From: an uncultured Bacteroides sp.
GTDB lineage: Bacteria > Bacteroidota > Bacteroidia > Bacteroidales > UBA11471
Length of the DNA stretch: 7,701 bases
Direction of reading: 5' to 3'
NCBI GenBank assembly: GCA_905210875.1
Contig: CAJLYN010000097.1
Span: 1 to 7,701 of the forward strand
Shown: positions 6,405 through 7,701 of the stretch, piece by piece
Layout of the letters: each line of letters opens with the position of its first letter
Numbering within the stretch: position 1 is the stretch's first letter
Made by a program: the position numbers and the translations under genes
Notes under the pieces: model-generated
What the model saw: the letters and a program-made list of their open reading frames with translations, nothing else
The model's database searches: none
What the model was told of the DNA's origin: nothing

Positions 6405-7701
6405 TTAGAAAAGGCTCCATGCCACCGTGAGGCCGGCCATGACGATAGCTACCATACTCATGAGTTTGATGAGGATATTGAGGCTCGGCCCCGACGTGTC
6501 TTTGAAGGGGTCGCCCACGGTGTCGCCCACGACGGTAGCCCGGTGTGTCTCACTGCCTTTGCCGCCGAAATGACCCTCTTCGGTGTATTTTTTTGCATTG
6601 TCCCAGGCACCTCCGGCGTTGGCCATGAAGATGGCCAGTACGAAACCGGCGCCGAGACCACCCACCAAGAGGCCTACGACTCCCGGAACGCCGAAGATGA
6701 GACCTGTGGCGATGGGGGCAATGATGGCGAGCAGCGAAGGGAATACCATTTCGTGTTGGGCTCCCTTGGTCGATATTTCGACGCAGCGGGCATAGTCGGG
6801 CCGGGCTTCGCCGGTAAGTATGCCCTTGATTTCGCGGAACTGGCGCCGTACCTCTTCGACCATGCGGGCGGCGGCGCGTCCCACGGCATTCATGGTGAGG
6901 CCGCAGAAGAGGAAGGCCATCATCGAGCCGATGAAGATGCCCGAGAGTACCTTGGGATTCATCAGCGTGATGTCGTAGTGGTACATGAAGTCGGTAAACG
7001 AGGCGGTGTGTACATCGACGGCCTGTCCGCCGACATGGAGCGTATCCTGCCCCAAGCGGGTGAGGCCGATGCGTATCTCTTCGATGTAGGAGGCCAGCAG
7101 GGCCAGGCCCGTGAGGGCTGCCGAGCCTATGGCGAAGCCTTTGCCCGTGGCGGCTGTTGTGTTGCCCAGTGAATCGAGGGCGTCGGTGCGGGCACGCACT
7201 TCGCTTCCGAGGTTGCTCATCTCGGCGTTTCCGCCGGCGTTGTCGGCAATGGGGCCGTACGCATCGGTGGCCAGGGTGATGCCCAGTGTCGAGAGCATGC
7301 CTACGGCGGCGATGCCTATACCGTAGAGGCCCATCGACACGTTGGCCATGTCAAAACCCGCGGCAAACCAGTAGGAGAGTATGATACCGCACACGACGGC
7401 CAGCACAGGTATGATGGTTGATATCATGCCCAGCCCCAGTCCCGATAGGATGACGGTGGCCGGTCCGGTCTTTCCGCTTTCGGCCAGCCGCTGGGTGGGC
7501 CGGTAGGATTGTGAGGTGTAATACTCGGTCGAGCGTCCGATGACCACCCCCACCAGCAGTCCTATTACGACGGCACAGCCTATGTAGAACCAGTTTTCCA
7601 ATTGGAGTATCCACATGATGAAGAAGGTGGCGGCGATAATGAGTATCGAGCTCAGGTTGGTGCCCCCGGCGAGGGAGTGGAGCAGGTCTTTGAGGCGGGC
7701 G
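6405..7701 (-). CDS. hppA: Membrane-bound ion-translocating pyrophosphatase, C-terminal part (partial)
   Basis: The window holds the last 431 codons; the frame is open to the right edge, and full-length proteins of this family have roughly 650-750 residues. The protein is a multi-span inner-membrane pump that hydrolyses PPi and moves H+ and/or Na+ out of the cytoplasm. Family signatures are [17 protein letters not shown] (D codon at 7263-7265), [39 protein letters not shown] and [17 protein letters not shown], all part of the conserved PPi/Mg site. Several hydrophobic spans lie between. In [10 protein letters not shown] the residue after GNTT is Ala (7152-7154) and the one three later is Gly (7143-7145). 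The K+-independent H+ pumps have Lys and Thr there, so this belongs to the K+-dependent class, which includes Na+ and Na+/H+ pumps. The residues that separate those two types are in the missing N-terminal part. An internal ATG at 7616 is not the true start. The gene ends in its own terminator, separate from the next operon. Confidence 0.96.
   Translation of the reverse strand, partial: ARLKDLLHSLAGGTNLSSILIIAATFFIMWILQLENWFYIGCAVVIGLLVGVVIGRSTEYYTSQSYRPTQRLAESGKTGPATVILSGLGLGMISTIIPVLAVVCGIILSYWFAAGFDMANVSMGLYGIGIAAVGMLSTLGITLATDAYGPIADNAGGNAEMSNLGSEVRARTDALDSLGNTTAATGKGFAIGSAALTGLALLASYIEEIRIGLTRLGQDTLHVGGQAVDVHTASFTDFMYHYDITLMNPKVLSGIFIGSMMAFLFCGLTMNAVGRAAARMVEEVRRQFREIKGILTGEARPDYARCVEISTKGAQHEMVFPSLLAIIAPIATGLIFGVPGVVGLLVGGLGAGFVLAIFMANAGGAWDNAKKYTEEGHFGGKGSETHRATVVGDTVGDPFKDTSGPSLNILIKLMSMVAIVMAGLTVAWSLF

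Noticed and set aside
6271..6408. 45-codon plus-strand ORF starting at ATG 6271
   Set aside because: It runs through the hppA terminator stem and into the end of hppA, and the protein has no recognisable features. It is most likely spurious.
6393..7172. 259-codon plus-strand frame opposite hppA
   Set aside because: It is antisense to well-conserved pyrophosphatase motifs, and its His/Glu/Gly-rich translation is typical of shadow frames.
2998..7701. PPi-based functional link between hppA and the PPDK-type protein
   Set aside because: PPDK makes or uses PPi, but this protein lacks the domains for that reaction, and the two genes are separated by a terminator and a promoter.

Overview
The window looks like a chromosomal segment from a member of the Bacteroidota, probably Bacteroidales. 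Three things point that way. The PurC tail and the MenG protein read like Bacteroidales orthologs. The large receiver/PPDK-type ATP-grasp protein has the layout of proteins from that group. The best promoter-like sites fit the Bacteroidetes sigma-ABfr pattern (TTTG-like box, about 20 nt, TAnnTTTG), and Shine-Dalgarno sites are mostly absent. Taxonomy is inferred from recall, not from a search.

Left part (1-1073, + strand): the 3' end of purC (purine synthesis), then menG/ubiE (menaquinone methyltransferase). They run in the same direction with a 75-bp gap that can fold into a stem-loop. Middle (1079-1966): an AT-richer block with a small XRE-type regulator (- strand) and a divergently oriented 96-aa protein of unknown function (+ strand). 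The regulator ends 5 bp from menG in convergent orientation. Hand counts give 20/60 G+C at 1201-1260 and at 1681-1740, against 38/60 at 3901-3960 and 40/60 at 7141-7200.

Centre (1999-5967, - strand): a likely two-gene unit. A 989-aa protein has two N-terminal receiver-like domains (the first degenerate, the second with an intact acceptor site), then a PPDK/PEP-synthase-type ATP-binding module without the swivelling phosphohistidine domain or the PEP/pyruvate barrel, then an unassigned C-terminal domain. It is followed 18 bp later by a 326-aa coiled-coil protein. A good promoter match lies about 100 bp upstream of the large gene.

Right part (5968-7701): a 437-bp AT-rich intergenic stretch holding that promoter and the terminator of the next gene, then the C-terminal 431 codons of hppA (- strand), a membrane-bound ion-pumping pyrophosphatase with the residues of the K+-dependent class. 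Its 5' end is outside the window.

Most of the window is housekeeping. The part most worth a second look is the receiver/ATP-grasp protein with its coiled-coil neighbour: the architecture suggests a phosphorylation-controlled protein whose reaction cannot be the standard PEP synthase or PPDK reaction on its own. No CRISPR array, tRNA, rRNA, insertion sequence or recognised defence system was seen.
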